A DNA stretch of 64,000 bases, taken from contig CAVQNF010000026.1 of the NCBI GenBank assembly GCA_963713805.1, forward strand, positions 62,001 through 126,000. The letters run 5' to 3'. This document shows, piece by piece, positions 37,518-47,394 of this stretch. The translations under genes and the position numbers were made by a program. How positions within the stretch are numbered: position 1 is the first letter of the stretch; each line of letters opens with the position of its first letter. This DNA is from GAS188 sp963713805. Its GTDB lineage: Bacteria; Pseudomonadota; Alphaproteobacteria; Rhizobiales; Beijerinckiaceae. The notes beneath the pieces were generated by a model. The model was not told where the DNA came from, searched no databases, and worked only from the letters and a program-made list of their open reading frames with translations.

Positions 37518-37843
37518 GAATTTCCGTTCCAAAAAAGGCGTCGCAGCAGTTGAGACTAGCATATTGGGCACGCGGACGAGCGCGATCTTCGAACAGCAGC
37601 TCAACTGCGCCATGTCTGCTGCGGGTCAAAGACGGAAGCTGCGGCTCGTCACGGCGATGTGCGCTTTACCCCCGAAACCGGACTCGGCGCTCGCGTTTAA
37701 GAGTACACGCCCTAACCGCTTTCCGCTTCGCCATCGGCTTTCTTGGAGCTGCCACGGAAAGCTTGCCGGACGAGGGGGCGCTCCGCAAGAAAGCGCCTGG
37801 CCCGAAAGACCCGCGTTTCGGGACCCGCGCTCAGGATCGGCGC
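37518..37843. other. spacer with right end of the inverted-repeat segment
   Basis: No gene is supported here. The stretch holds the right 14-bp inverted repeat (37701-37714). One frame translates as MSAAGQRRKL...CALPPKPD, a nonsense product type seen often where a common Bradyrhizobium intergenic repeat is translated. Confidence 0.45.
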
Positions 37844-38460
37844 TCAGGATCGGCGAGCCAGTGCAAGACCCGCGCCCGCGCCGATCAGAAGGCCTCCGGT
37901 GAGCCGGTTGCGAAGTTTGCCGTTGACGGCGAGCACGGCGCGAAAGCGTCCGGCGAGCAGCGCCCAGGTGCCGTCGAGCATGACGGCGATGACGTAAGAA
38001 GGTCGCCGCGAGCACGACAAGCTGCGTCGTGAGATCGGCACCGACGCTGACGAATTGCGGAAAGAAGGCTCCGTAGAAGAGGAGCGTCTTGGGATTGCTG
38101 AGCGACACGAGGAAACCGCGCAGATAGATCGCGCGCGCCGAGCGCGGCTCCGGGCTTCGCCTTCGTCAAATCGACGGGCGGCGCGCGCCAGGCGCGGATG
38201 CCGAGATAGATGAGATAGGCGACGCCGATCCAGCGCAGCCATTCGAACCAATTCGCCATCACGGAAAGGAAGGTCGTCATGCCGGCGATCGTGAGCAGGA
38301 GCTGGATCACGACCGCCGAGCTCGTGCCGGCGACGGTGAGGAGCCCGTAACGCGAGCCATGCGCGACGCTGTTCGCGACGATGAGCGCGACATTCGGTCC
38401 CGGGATGAGGATCAGGATGACGGTCGCGGCGACGAAGGCGAGATAAAGCTCGAGCGACAT
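37844..38460 (-). CDS. LysE-family amino acid exporter (two frameshifts)
   Basis: This protein of about 205 residues has the six-helix LysE/RhtB fold. The N-terminal signature is MSLELYLAFVAATVILILIPGPNVALIVANSVAHGSRYGLLTVAGTSSA, followed by VMANWFEWLRWIGVAYLIYLGIRAWR. Later frames give SNPKTLLFYGAFFPQFVSVGAD and VMLDGTWALLAGRFRAVLAVNGKLRNRLTGGLLIGAGAGLAL, the family C-terminus. Both shifts (near 38140 and 38000) are explained by extra bases. The exported substrate is not known. A GMC oxidoreductase gene follows upstream with a 93-base gap. Confidence 0.83.
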
Positions 38461-38553
38461 GAGGGTGTTCCCGGATCATTCCGATTGCGGCGCCATGATG
38501 CCGGAAAATGCAGGTGTTGGCTATTGCCTGCTCGGATCAAGCACGCGTCGCCG

Positions 38554-40184
38554 TCAAGCTCCCGCGTCTTCGCGCATCATCATGGCGCCCTTCTCGGCGA
38601 TCATGAGCGTCGGCGAGTTGGTGTTGCCGGAGGTGATCCTCGGCATGGCGGAGGCATCGATCACGCGCAAGCCGGCAACGCCGCGAACGCGCAGCCTCTC
38701 GTCGAGCACGGCGTTGCGGTCGTGATCGGCGCCCATGTTCGCCGTGCCGACCGGATGAAAGATCGTCGTGCCGAGATCGCCCGCGGCACGGATGAGATCG
38801 GCGTCGCTGACGTTCGCGGCGCCCGGAATATGCTCGCTCGGCTGGAAGCGTTCGAGCGGCTTTTGCGCCACGATGCGGCGCGTGAGCCGCAGCGCCTCGA
38901 CCGCGACGCGGCGGTCCTCGTCGCGTCGACAGATAATTCGGGCGGATGGCGGGGGCGCGAAGGATCGGGGCTCATCGCGTGCACGCTGCCGCGGCTCGTC
39001 GGGCGCAGATTGGCGACGCTCGCCGTGAAGGCGGCGAAGGGATGGAGCCCATCGCCCCATTTGTCGAGCGAGAGCGGCTGGAAATGGAATTGCAGATTGG
39101 GCGTGGCGTATTGCGGGCGAGGAACGCGCGAAGGCACCGACTTGCGAAGGCGCCATGGTCAAGGGACCCTTGCGCAGAAGGGCGTATTCGAGCCCCATGG
39201 CGGCGCGCCTCCAAAGCCTCGCGTAATCGCCATTGAGCGTGCGCGCGCCCTCGACCTTGTAGACGGGCCGCAATTGCAAATGGTCTTGCAGGTTTTCGCC
39301 GACGCCGGGCGCATCCTTGACGACCGTGATGCCGAGCGCGTTGAGCCGCGCCGCGGCGCCGACGCCGGAGAGCTCGAGAAGCTTGGGCGAGACGACGGCG
39401 CCGGCCGCGAGCACGACTTCCGTTCATCGCGATGCGCATGATGGCGCTCACCGCCGCGGGAAAAGACGACGCCCGTCGCGCGACCGTCCTCGAAAGGTGA
39501 CACGCTCGACATGGGCCCCGGTCTCGAGGCGAAGGTTCGGGCGCTCCGAGCGCGGGCTTCAGGAAGCCGCGCGCCGCGCTCCAGCGCCGGCCTCGCTTCT
39601 GGTTCACCTGGAAATAAGCCGAGCCTTCGTTGTCGCCGGTGTTGAAGTCCTCGATCTTGCGGATGCCCGCGGCCTCGCAGGCATCGCGAATGGCGTCGAG
39701 TATGTCCCAGCGCACGCGCGGATATTCGACGCGCCATTCCCCGCCGCTGCGATGCGCCTCATTCGGCGGCGCGACATGGTCCTCATGCGCGAGGAAGACC
39801 GGCAGGACATCGTTCCAGCTCCAGCCTGGAAGTCCGAGCTGGCGCCAGCCGTCGTAATCGGCGGCCTGGCCGCGCATGTAGATCATGGCGTTGATCGAGG
39901 ATGAGCCTCCGATCACCTTGCCGCGCGGATAGGCGAGCTTGCGCCCGTTGAGCCCCGCCTCTTCGTCCGTCGTGAACAGCCAATCGGAGCGCGCGATTGC
40001 CGATGGCGAAGAGATAGCCGACCGGAATATGGAACCAGATCCAGTTGTCGAGCCCGCCCGCCTCGAGAAGCAGGACGCGGCGGCGCGGATCGGCCGAGAG
40101 GCGGTTGGCCAGCAGGCAGCCGGCCGAGCCCGCGCCGACGATGACATAATCGTAGGTGCCGAAACCGACCGTATTCGTGCTCAT
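38554..40184 (-). CDS. GMC-family FAD oxidoreductase (many frameshifts)
   Basis: This flavoenzyme of about 540 residues resembles choline or alcohol dehydrogenases. The dinucleotide-binding N-terminus is YDYVIVGAGSAGCLLANRLS. GMC signature 1 is GKVIGGSSSINAMIYMRGQAADYDGW and signature 2 is AGAVVSPKLLELSGVG. The C-terminal block GTTIFHPVGTANMGAD with FHPVGT-MG and VIDASAMPRITSGNTNSPTLMIAEKGA is the catalytic His/Asn region. The parts lie in all three frames, with at least four changes between 38880 and 40010. Substrate cannot be assigned; no betaine genes are adjacent. Confidence 0.82.
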
Positions 40185-40239
40185 GCCCCGTTATATCCCT
40201 CGAGCTCGCGCTTGCCAGCAGCTTACGAGCGCGAGATGG

Positions 40240-40785
40240 TCAGCCGCGCTGAAGCTCGCGGGATGCCGAGGCGACGCCCGGGCCGAGCGCATCGAGAAGC
40301 GCGCGAATGCGCCGAAGATTCGTGCCGAGGTCAAAGCCGCCGAGCTGGCTTCGCGAGTAGACGGCAAGCGTCGCGTGCTCGGCGTCGGAAGGTACGATCT
40401 CGACATCGACCGTGTCGGGAAAGCGCCAAAACCGGGTTCGCACCACGAAACGGTCGTGCAGCCTCGTGTCGTCGGAACCGACGAGCACCGCGCCTTGCGC
40501 CGCGAAAAATCGCCGCACGCGCCGACGCAGCTCATCGGCCGTGTCGGCGTAGCTCGGCGGCGCGACATCGTCCTTGGCGCTGCCGCACATGCCGGGCGGG
40601 CAAGCGAGCGCGTCGTTGCCGGAGACGCGCCGCGTGATCGTCTCGAAGGCGACCGGCCCGAGATCAGGCGGCCCGAAGAGCTTTTCGTAAAGCTGCGTCG
40701 AGGAGATGGAGCTGCCCGGCCCCGAGAACGAGCACGGCGAGACGACAAGAGGCGGCGAAGGCATCAAGGCAGGAACGGACGCCAT
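40240..40785 (-). CDS. DUF1499-domain protein
   Basis: This protein of about 181 residues has the DUF1499 block LGPVAFETITRRVSGNDALACPPGMCG and, further on, VDVEIVPSDAEHATLAVYSRSQLGGFDLGTNLRRI. Function unknown; the family is common in proteobacteria. The family usually begins with a membrane helix. In another frame just upstream the DNA reads CRLAVLVLGAG, so the true N-terminus may lie in that frame with a shift near 40700 and a GTG start near 40805. It lies 12 bases after the SDR stop, so they are likely co-transcribed. Confidence 0.75.
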   Translation of the reverse strand: MASVPALMPSPPLVVSPCSFSGPGSSISSTQLYEKLFGPPDLGPVAFETITRRVSGNDALACPPGMCGSAKDDVAPPSYADTADELRRRVRRFFAAQGAVLVGSDDTRLHDRFVVRTRFWRFPDTVDVEIVPSDAEHATLAVYSRSQLGGFDLGTNLRRIRALLDALGPGVASASRELQRG

Positions 40786-40797
40786 CTGATTTCCGGA

Positions 40798-41627
40798 TCA
40801 CCGTTTCGAGCTCCGATCTTGCCGGCGATCCGCGCTTCGCGTTCTCATGCAGGCGGCCCTCTTGCAGGCTTCGCGCGATGATCCGGGCCATGACGCGCGC
40901 GGAACCAAGCGTGCCATGAAAGGCGCGAGCTTGTTGCCGGTGCCCGTGATCACCACCGTCTTGCCGGCGCGATGGCCCGCAAGGCCGAGCCTTGCCACCT
41001 CGCGCGACGACATCGAGAGTCCGCCGCAAGCGAAGCGTTTCGGCCATCCCGGCGATTTTCGGCAAATTCGCTTTGGGTCGCCCCGGACACAGTGCCGTCA
41101 CCACGACGCCGCTGCCGCGAAGCTCATGCGCGATCGCTTCGGAGAAGGACAGGACATAGGCCTTGCTCGCGTAATAGACGCTCATATAGGGGCCCGGCTG
41201 GAAAGCCGCGATCGAGGCGACGTTGATGATGCCGCCCTCGCGGCGCGCGCGCATGGCCGGCAGGAAAATCCCGGTGAGGCGCGTGAGCGACACGGTGTTC
41301 AGCTCGAGCATCTCGACGAGGCGATCGAGCGGCTGATCGGCGAAGGCGCCGCGCAAGCCGAAGCCCGCGTTGTTGATCAGCGTGCGGACCTCGAGCCCGA
41401 GCGCCTCCACCTGCTCGGCAAGGAATGGCGCGGTCGCCCTGCGCGAGATCGGCCGCGAGGGGCTCGACGCGCACGCCATGTGCCAGGCGGAGCTCCTCGG
41501 CGAGGGCCTCGAGCCGGTCCTGGCGACGCGCGGTGATGACGAGCGTCTCTCCTTCCGCCGCCAGGAGCCGCGCGAACTCGGCCCCGATGCCCGCCGAGGC
41601 ACCGGTGATCAGCGTCGCTCGCGTCAT
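40798..41627 (-). CDS. short-chain dehydrogenase/reductase (frameshifted)
   Basis: This SDR enzyme has about 275 residues. The Rossmann motif TGASAGIG follows MTRATLI; NNAG is in LINNAGFGLRGAF; the active-site Ser and YxxxK appear in IINVASIAAFQPGPYMSVYYASKAYVLSFSEAIAHEL. After shifts near 41440 and 41025 the end is LGLAGHRAGKTVVITGTGNKLAPFMARLVPR. The start overlaps the miaA stop by ATGA, so it belongs to the miaA transcript. Substrate unknown; it resembles the DltE-like SDR group. Confidence 0.83.
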
Positions 41628-42655
41628 GTTTCGCCGCGGCCCCTCGGCTCGCCGACGGCGTCTGCGGCGAGAGCGCTTCGATCGCCTCCAGGGCGCGGTC
41701 CTGCGCCGCGTCGGGCGGGCACCACGACCAGCCAGGCATCTGGTGCCGGAACCAGGTGAACTGCCGCTTGGCGTAACGGCGGGTGTCGGCCTTCGCATGC
41801 ACCGCCGCTTCGTCCAGGCCGATCTCGCCGCGCAGATGGGCCAGAAGCCAAGGCACGCCATGGGCACGCATCGCGGGCAGCGAAGGATCGAGCCGCCGCG
41901 CGCCGAAGCTGCGTATCTCCTCGAGGGCGCCCTCGGCCAGCATCGCGTCGAAGCGCCGGTCGATGCGTCGGCGAAGCTCCTCTCGATCAGGCGCGAGAAA
42001 GAGGCCGACGCAGCCCGCCATGGCGAGAAGCGGTTCCTGGCGCCGCGCGTCTTGCCACTCGAAAAGCGAGCGCCCGGTCGCCTCGAGGATTTCCAGGGCG
42101 CGAAGGATGCGTTGGCGATCGCTCGGCCGAAGCCTGGCGGCGGCGAGCGGGTCCTCGCCGCAAGCGCCCGATGCAGCTCCACGACCGGCAATGCCTTGCG
42201 CCATCTCGCGAATCTTCCCGCGCACCGCCTCGGGGACAGGCGGCATCGCGGAGAGGCCTTGCGTCAGCGCCTTGAAATAAAGTCCCGTCCCACCCGCGAG
42301 GATCGGGACGAGACCGCGCGCGCGTGTCTGTGCGATCGCGCCTTCCACGTCGTTCAGCCAAAGGCCGACCGACCAGTTGCGGCCGGCATCGACATGTCCG
42401 AACAGGAGATGGGGCACCACGCCCTCGTCCTCTCGGCTTGGCCTTGCCGTGACGATGCGCAGATCCCGATAAACCTGCATCGAATCGCAATTGATGACGA
42501 CGCCGCCCAGCCGTCGCGCGAGGCCGAATGGCGAGCGCCGACTTGCCCGAAGCGGTCGGACCTGCGATCAGCATCGCGCTCGGGCCGATCGCCCCGATTT
42601 GCCGTCGGGAGCGCCTCGCTTGGCGCGCAGCCTGGAGCGGGATGGGTTTGGGCAT
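41624..42655 (-). CDS. miaA: tRNA dimethylallyltransferase MiaA (frameshifted)
   Basis: MiaA puts the dimethylallyl group on A37 of tRNAs that read UNN codons. The protein is about 340 residues. P-loop GPTASGKSALA comes after a start at MPKPIPLQAARQ; then, in another frame, DSMQVYRDLRIVTARPS, VPHLLFGHVDAG, VPILAGGTGLYFKALTQGL and YAKRQFTWFRHQMPG, all family blocks. Shifts lie near 42510 and 41690, and the last frame ends in GRGET-stop, overlapping the SDR start. Divergent from serB, the usual arrangement. Confidence 0.88.
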
Positions 42656-42755
42656 GAGCGGGCCAGCACGGTCGGGTCTTTGCACGAACGCATGACCGCA
42701 TCCGAAAGTCGGGCCCGTTTTCGGAAAGCCTGTGAAAGCCTTGCAGGAAACCATC

Positions 42756-43655
42756 GTGTCGCACGTCCTGGTTCTCGCTTCCGCGCCGCGAAGCCGCGCC
42801 CTTTCGGCAGGCTTTTGCGCGCTTGCGCGAAGATTGTCGACAAGGCAGCCTCTCCGGCCTGGCTCGCTGAAGGGATCGCGCGCCGAGATCGCCTTGCCGG
42901 CATGCGACGCCGCGAGCGATCACGCGGTGCTTTCGCGCATTCGCGAGACGGCTCGCCGGAGCGCCCGGTCGATGCTCGCGATCGTGCCCGCGCGCGATCG
43001 CCGCAAGCGTCTCCTCCTCGCCGACATGGATTCGACCATGATCGAGCAGGAATGCATCGACGAGCTCGCCGCGCGCGTCGGCTTGCGGGCCGAGGTCTCG
43101 GCCATCACCGAACGCGCCATGCGCGGCGAGATCGCCTTCGAGCCGGCGCTGCGCGAGCGCGTCGCGCTCTTGAAGGGGCTGCCGATCGGCATCGTGGACG
43201 AGCTCATCTCGCGCCGCATCACCCTCTCGCCCGGCGCGCACGCCCTGGTGCGCACGATGCGGGCGAACGGCGCGCATTGCTGCCTCGTCTCGGGCGGCTT
43301 CACATTGTTCACCGCGCGCATCGCCGAGATGCTCGGCTTCCATGAACACCGCGCCAACCGTCTCGTCCTGCGGGAGGGTCGGCTCACGGGCAAGGTCGAG
43401 GAACCGATCCTCGGGCGGGACGCCAAGCGCGCGGCACTCACCGAATTGCGCGCACGGCTCGGCCTTTCGCGCGAGCAGGTGCTCGCGGTGGGCGATGGGG
43501 CGAACGATCTCGCCATGCTGGCGGAAGCCGGGCTCGGCGTCGCTTATCGGGCCAAGCCCGCGGTGGCCGCCGCCGCCCATATGCGCATCGATCATGCGGA
43601 TCTGACGGCCCTCCTCTATGTGCAAGGCTACCGGCGCCGCGATTTCCGAGAATAG
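42756..43655 (+). CDS. serB: phosphoserine phosphatase SerB
   Basis: SerB makes serine from phosphoserine. The HAD core is clear: nucleophile motif LLLADMDSTMIEQECIDELA, motif II LVSGGFTLFTARIAE, and motif III VGDGANDLAMLAEAGLGVAYRAKP. The GTG start (VSHVLVLASAP) has AGGAAA upstream; an in-frame ATG 24 bases earlier is an alternative. In the N-terminal part another frame reads LLRACAKIVDKAASPAWLAEGIA, closer to relatives than the present frame, so two compensating shifts probably scramble residues 20-45. Catalytic domain intact. Confidence 0.92.
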   Translation: MSHVLVLASAPRSRALSAGFCALARRLSTRQPLRPGSLKGSRAEIALPACDAASDHAVLSRIRETARRSARSMLAIVPARDRRKRLLLADMDSTMIEQECIDELAARVGLRAEVSAITERAMRGEIAFEPALRERVALLKGLPIGIVDELISRRITLSPGAHALVRTMRANGAHCCLVSGGFTLFTARIAEMLGFHEHRANRLVLREGRLTGKVEEPILGRDAKRAALTELRARLGLSREQVLAVGDGANDLAMLAEAGLGVAYRAKPAVAAAAHMRIDHADLTALLYVQGYRRRDFRE

Positions 43656-43709
43656 AAAGGACGAGACGGCGCGATCGCGAGGCGGGTTGCCCCCGGGTCG
43701 AGCCGTCGC

Positions 43710-45340
43710 TCAGCGTGCGTGCGAGGCTCCGCCCGATTGCGCCGTGCGCGCCTTGGCGACGCGGTAGAGCTGGAAGCGCCCTCCGTCGAAGACCTGGGTC
43801 AAGAGGTCGGGCGCCGGATTTTCGGCGCCGTCCTCGGTGAAGAGCAGATAGACGTAATCGAAGCGCTGCGGCCACGCCCGCCAATAGGCCGTCGAATCCG
43901 GCGTCGGGACGCAAGGCCGTGACGATGAGCTCGTCGATCGTCGGAGGCGTGCCGTCCTCGGTGTCGACCTCGTCGATATAGGCTTGGCGCACATGCATGA
44001 TCTGCTTGCCTTCGACCGTGAAGGCGGTGGTCACGAGCGCGGATCGCTCGATGATCGCGAGACAGGCCGCATGCACCAGGCCGAGGTTCTCGATGTCGTC
44101 GCCGCCCGACTGGTCCGCATAGGCGACGAGCACGGTCGAGCCGCGCTCGATGCGTTTCACCGAATTCGCGGAACTCCAGGCTGGCGGCCGAGAGCTGCGT
44201 CCAGGTGACGTTGACCTCGATGACGCGCAGCAGAAGCACGATGGAGGTGAGCGCGATGAAGCCGCGCCGTACCATGCGCGGGCGCACGTCGAGATGCAGG
44301 CAGGCGACCGCCATGAAGGCGAGCGCGATCGGCAGGCGCTGATCGGCCAAGTAGGTATCGAACAACATGCGCGGCAACGCCATGTAGACGAGCCCGCCGA
44401 CGCCGAGCACGAATATGCCGACGGGGTGAAAGCGCAAAAGCCCGCGGCGCGCCGCCCAGATTCCGGCAGCGACCACCACCCCCGTCAAGAGGAAGGCGAT
44501 GATGTCGGAATAGACCTCGATGGTGTAGGCGATGCCGTCGATCTTGCCGGTCGATTCCCATTCGAAGCCCGCCACATGCCTCAGGATCGGGCTCTTGATG
44601 AGAAGCAGCAAGGCGATGAGGAAGGGCAGGCCGGTCGCCAGGAAATCGATCACGCGCCACAAATCACGGCGTTGCGAGGCCGCGAGCCGCCAGAGCTCGA
44701 AGGCGAGGAGCCCGACCGCGTAGACCCCGACCGCAAACAGATGGCAGAAAAAAAGCGCGACCACGAAGACGGCGGAAAGCGCGAGGCGAAGCAGCCAGTG
44801 CCTCTCCCGGAACGCCACCCAGGCCGCCATGCCCCAGAGCGCGATGCCGATGCCGAACTGGTAATTGGTGACCCCGATGAGGAAGACGCGGTTGTAAAGC
44901 AGCGGAAAGGCGATCAGCGGCAGGATCGACCATCGGCCATGCAGCGCGCGATGCAGCGCCAGGCTGCCCGACATGATCAGCACGAAAGTCGAGATCAGGA
45001 AGACCTGGCCGGCCGCGTAGATGCTCATGAAGCGGACGAGGAACGGGACGGTCAGGTCCATCATCAGATTCGGCACGATTTCCCAGTCGATCTCGTAGAA
45101 GCGGGCGAGGTTGGGATCGCGTTCGAGATTGGCGATGACGCTCATGCGCGCGAGGTGATTGGCATAATCCTCGAGCGGCGGCAGCGGATTGGTGATCACC
45201 GGGATCGAGGTGATGAGCACGAGGACGCAAAACAGCACGACGATCTGCGCCGCCGAGAAATCCGCGCCTCCGCGCGGCCTGCCGAGCGGAGCGGGACCGA
45301 AGAATTTCCCGACCTCGCGCAGGGGATCCGCAAGGATCAT
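43710..45340 (-). CDS. large multi-span membrane protein, unrecognised (two frameshifts)
   Basis: This protein of about 542 residues has roughly ten hydrophobic segments, starting with IVVLFCVLVLITSIPVIT, and a conserved loop PLPPLEDYANHLARM after the first one. The order of helices and the Asp/Glu-containing first periplasmic loop recall GT-C glycosyltransferases, but no diagnostic motif was found. A soluble C-terminal domain (ENLGLVHAACLAIIERSALVTTAFTVEGKQIMHV...FDYVYLLFTEDGAENPAPDLLTQVFDGGRFQLYRVAK) is reached through shifts near 44160 and 43880, both extra bases. No neighbour hints at its role. Confidence 0.7.
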
Positions 45341-45526
45341 GGGTGGAGCTCCGACGGTGATCCGATGGATGTCTTGGCGTGCCTGGCCTTGAACGGAAGC
45401 TTAACGCGCGGACCCACCCTCGCGTTGCCGCGAGGAGCAGCAAGGGCAAATCGCGAAAGAGCGACGGATCCATCCTTGGGGTTGGGGCGGAGCTGAGCGG
45501 CCGCACTCTTGACTCGGGTTCTCTTG
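45341..45526. other. upstream part of the phzF-like gene's control region
   Basis: No gene is seen between the start of the membrane protein and the paired repeats ahead of the PhzF-like gene. The whole gap is 357 bases. Confidence 0.4.
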
Positions 45527-45599
45527 CCGTAATAACAAATCTTGTCCGTAATAACAAACGGAATGGATGTTATATAGAACGCCAATATTATATAGAACG
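45527..45599. repeat. two sets of paired direct repeats upstream of the PhzF-like gene
   Basis: CCGTAATAACAAA occurs twice (45527 and 45546, spaced 19 bases) and TTATATAGAACG occurs twice (45570 and 45588, spaced 18 bases). The stretch is markedly A+T-rich for this genome. Repeats spaced by nearly two helical turns suggest cooperative regulator binding or a promoter region; the PhzF-like gene begins 98 bases later. Confidence 0.6.
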
Positions 45600-45697
45600 A
45601 CTTGCGGACGAGCGTGGCTTGACGAACGAGGGCCCGGGAAGGCATTCGTCCGCCAAGGACACGTCCAGCGAGCGTTTCGCGCAAAGGGAACCCTGTC

Positions 45698-46609
45698 ATG
45701 TCGCGTCGTTTCTACACCCTCGACGTGTTCACGAGCGAGGTGCTCAAGGGCAACCCGCTCGCCGTGGTGCTCGACGCGGAAGGCCTCGATGACCGTCGCA
45801 TGCAGGCGATCGCGCGGGAGTTCAACCTTTCCGAGACCGTTTTCGTCCGCGATCCGGCGAAAAACGGGCATCGGGCGAGCTTGCGCATCTTCACGCCGGG
45901 CCAGGAACTGCCCTTCGCCGGACACCCGACGGTGGGCACGGCCGTGCTGCTGGCGCTTCTCGATCGAAGCGGCAAGCCGGGTGAAATCGCCTTCGATCTC
46001 GAGGAGAAGGTCGGCGTCGTGCCCTGTGCGATCGAGATCTCGGGCGACGATCGCGGCCACGCCACTTTCACCGTGCCGCGCCTGCCCGAACGCGTCGGCG
46101 ACCTGCCGGAGAAAACGAAGCTGGCGCGTGGACTCGGCCTCGAGCCGGACGCTATCGGTTTCGGCTCGCACGAACCTGGCATCTATTCGGCCGGCGTTCC
46201 CTTCGCCTGCGTGCCGTTGCGCAGCCGCGATGCGGTGACGCTCGCCCGCCCACAAGGCCAAGCCTTCACCGAGGCCTTCGCCGCGGTGTTCGAAGGCCAT
46301 CCGAACGCCTATGTCTATTGCGCCGACCCTCTCGATAATGCACATGCCTACCACGCGCGCATGTTCGCGCCGAGCGCCGGGATCGCCGAGGATCCGGCGA
46401 CGGGTAGCGCTGCCGCCGCCTTCGCGGGCGTGATCATGGCGAGCGACAAGCCGGGGGACGGCGAGCATCGCTTCGTGATCGAGCAAGGGGACGCCATGGG
46501 ACGGCCGTCGCGCATCACCTTGATGCTGAGCGTCGCCGGCGGGCATTTGCGGCAGGGCAAGATCGGCGGCGAAGCCGTGATCGTGAGCGAAGGCCGCTTG
46601 CGGGCGTGA
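45698..46609 (+). CDS. PhzF-family isomerase-like protein
   Basis: This 303-residue protein has the two-lobed PhzF/diaminopimelate-epimerase fold. Family blocks are YTLDVFTSEVLKGNPLAVVLDAEGL, FNLSETVFV with the catalytic Glu, RIFTPGQELPFAGHPTVGTAVLL, and MFAPSAGIAEDPATGSAAAAFAGVI. The natural substrate is unknown; most PhzF-like proteins are not phenazine enzymes and no phenazine genes are near. AAGGGAA is upstream. It is intact, and paired repeats lie ahead of it. Confidence 0.92.
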   Translation: MSRRFYTLDVFTSEVLKGNPLAVVLDAEGLDDRRMQAIAREFNLSETVFVRDPAKNGHRASLRIFTPGQELPFAGHPTVGTAVLLALLDRSGKPGEIAFDLEEKVGVVPCAIEISGDDRGHATFTVPRLPERVGDLPEKTKLARGLGLEPDAIGFGSHEPGIYSAGVPFACVPLRSRDAVTLARPQGQAFTEAFAAVFEGHPNAYVYCADPLDNAHAYHARMFAPSAGIAEDPATGSAAAAFAGVIMASDKPGDGEHRFVIEQGDAMGRPSRITLMLSVAGGHLRQGKIGGEAVIVSEGRLRA

Positions 46610-46661
46610 GCGATCCCATGACCCCTGGCGCCGACGCATCGCGGAGCGCCGTCCCTTCCCG

Positions 46662-47369
46662 GTGACGCAAGCGAGGATCATCGGTTTCACCCGGATCGCG
46701 GCCGTCTTCGAGCCGCGCGAGTGGACCTTCGCGCGGGAACGCCAAAGCGAGATCAAGGCGCATTGGGCGACCCTCCAGGCCGAGAACCCCATGCTCTTCG
46801 ACGGGCGCGTGCTCTTGCAATACGAACGCCGCATCGCGGACGGCATTTTTCACGGCCGCTATCTCGCGACTGATTATTCGGCCTTCCTCGCCTGGCGGGA
46901 TTTCGGCTGGCCCGACAAGGAAGTTTGCAACGGCTTCTCCATGGCGGCGCTGCGCGCCAAGGACGGCGCCTTCCTGCTCGGCGAGATGGCGGCGCACACG
47001 GCCAATCCGGGCAAAGTGTATTTCGCGGCCGGCACGCCCGATCCGGAGGACATTACGCCGGGGGGAGAGGTCGACCTTCTCGGCAGTCTCATGCGCGAGC
47101 TCGAGGAGGAGACGGGCCTCACCCCCGACGAGGTGACGGTGGAGGACGGCTGGACCGCGGTTTTCGAGGGCCAGCGCGTCGCCTTCATGCGGCCCGTGAG
47201 CCTCGACATGGAGGCGGAAACCGCGCGCGCGCTCATCCTGTCGCGCCTCGCGGCCCAGGCGAGCCCGGAGCTCGCCGACATCCGCATCGTGCGCTCCACG
47301 GCCGATATCGACGAGGCCAGGATGCCGCCTTTCGCCTGCGCCTATCTCGAGCACGCCTTCGGGCGGTGA
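46662..47369 (+). CDS. NUDIX hydrolase
   Basis: This 235-residue protein contains a Nudix box in GGEVDLLGSLMRELEEETGL, close to the consensus GX5EX7REUXEEXGU, with REL-EEETGL giving the metal-binding Glu residues. The N-terminal half (FDGRVLLQYERRIADGIFHGRYLATDYSAFLAWRDFG) is typical of a Nudix subgroup in Hyphomicrobiales of unknown substrate. The start is GTG, 52 bases after the PhzF-like gene; an operon is likely. It is intact. Confidence 0.87.
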   Translation: MTQARIIGFTRIAAVFEPREWTFARERQSEIKAHWATLQAENPMLFDGRVLLQYERRIADGIFHGRYLATDYSAFLAWRDFGWPDKEVCNGFSMAALRAKDGAFLLGEMAAHTANPGKVYFAAGTPDPEDITPGGEVDLLGSLMRELEEETGLTPDEVTVEDGWTAVFEGQRVAFMRPVSLDMEAETARALILSRLAAQASPELADIRIVRSTADIDEARMPPFACAYLEHAFGR

Positions 47370-47394
47370 GTGCGCGGCGCGACGCTGCTTCGCC

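Larger units (their letters stand above)
35885..37714. repeat. segment bounded by 14-bp inverted repeats
   Basis: TAGGGCGTGTACTC (35885-35898) and its exact complement GAGTACACGCCCTA (37701-37714) delimit 1.83 kb that holds two decayed PF04392 genes. Just inside the left end, GTCCGCTT and AAGCGGAC form a hairpin (35931-35966). No transposase gene lies inside. The ends look like those of a mobile or rearranged segment, but no target duplication was checked. Confidence 0.6.

Noticed and set aside
44150..45496. A 448-codon open frame on the plus strand
   Set aside because: It is the complement of the membrane-protein gene and is charged, low-complexity sequence typical of antisense frames.
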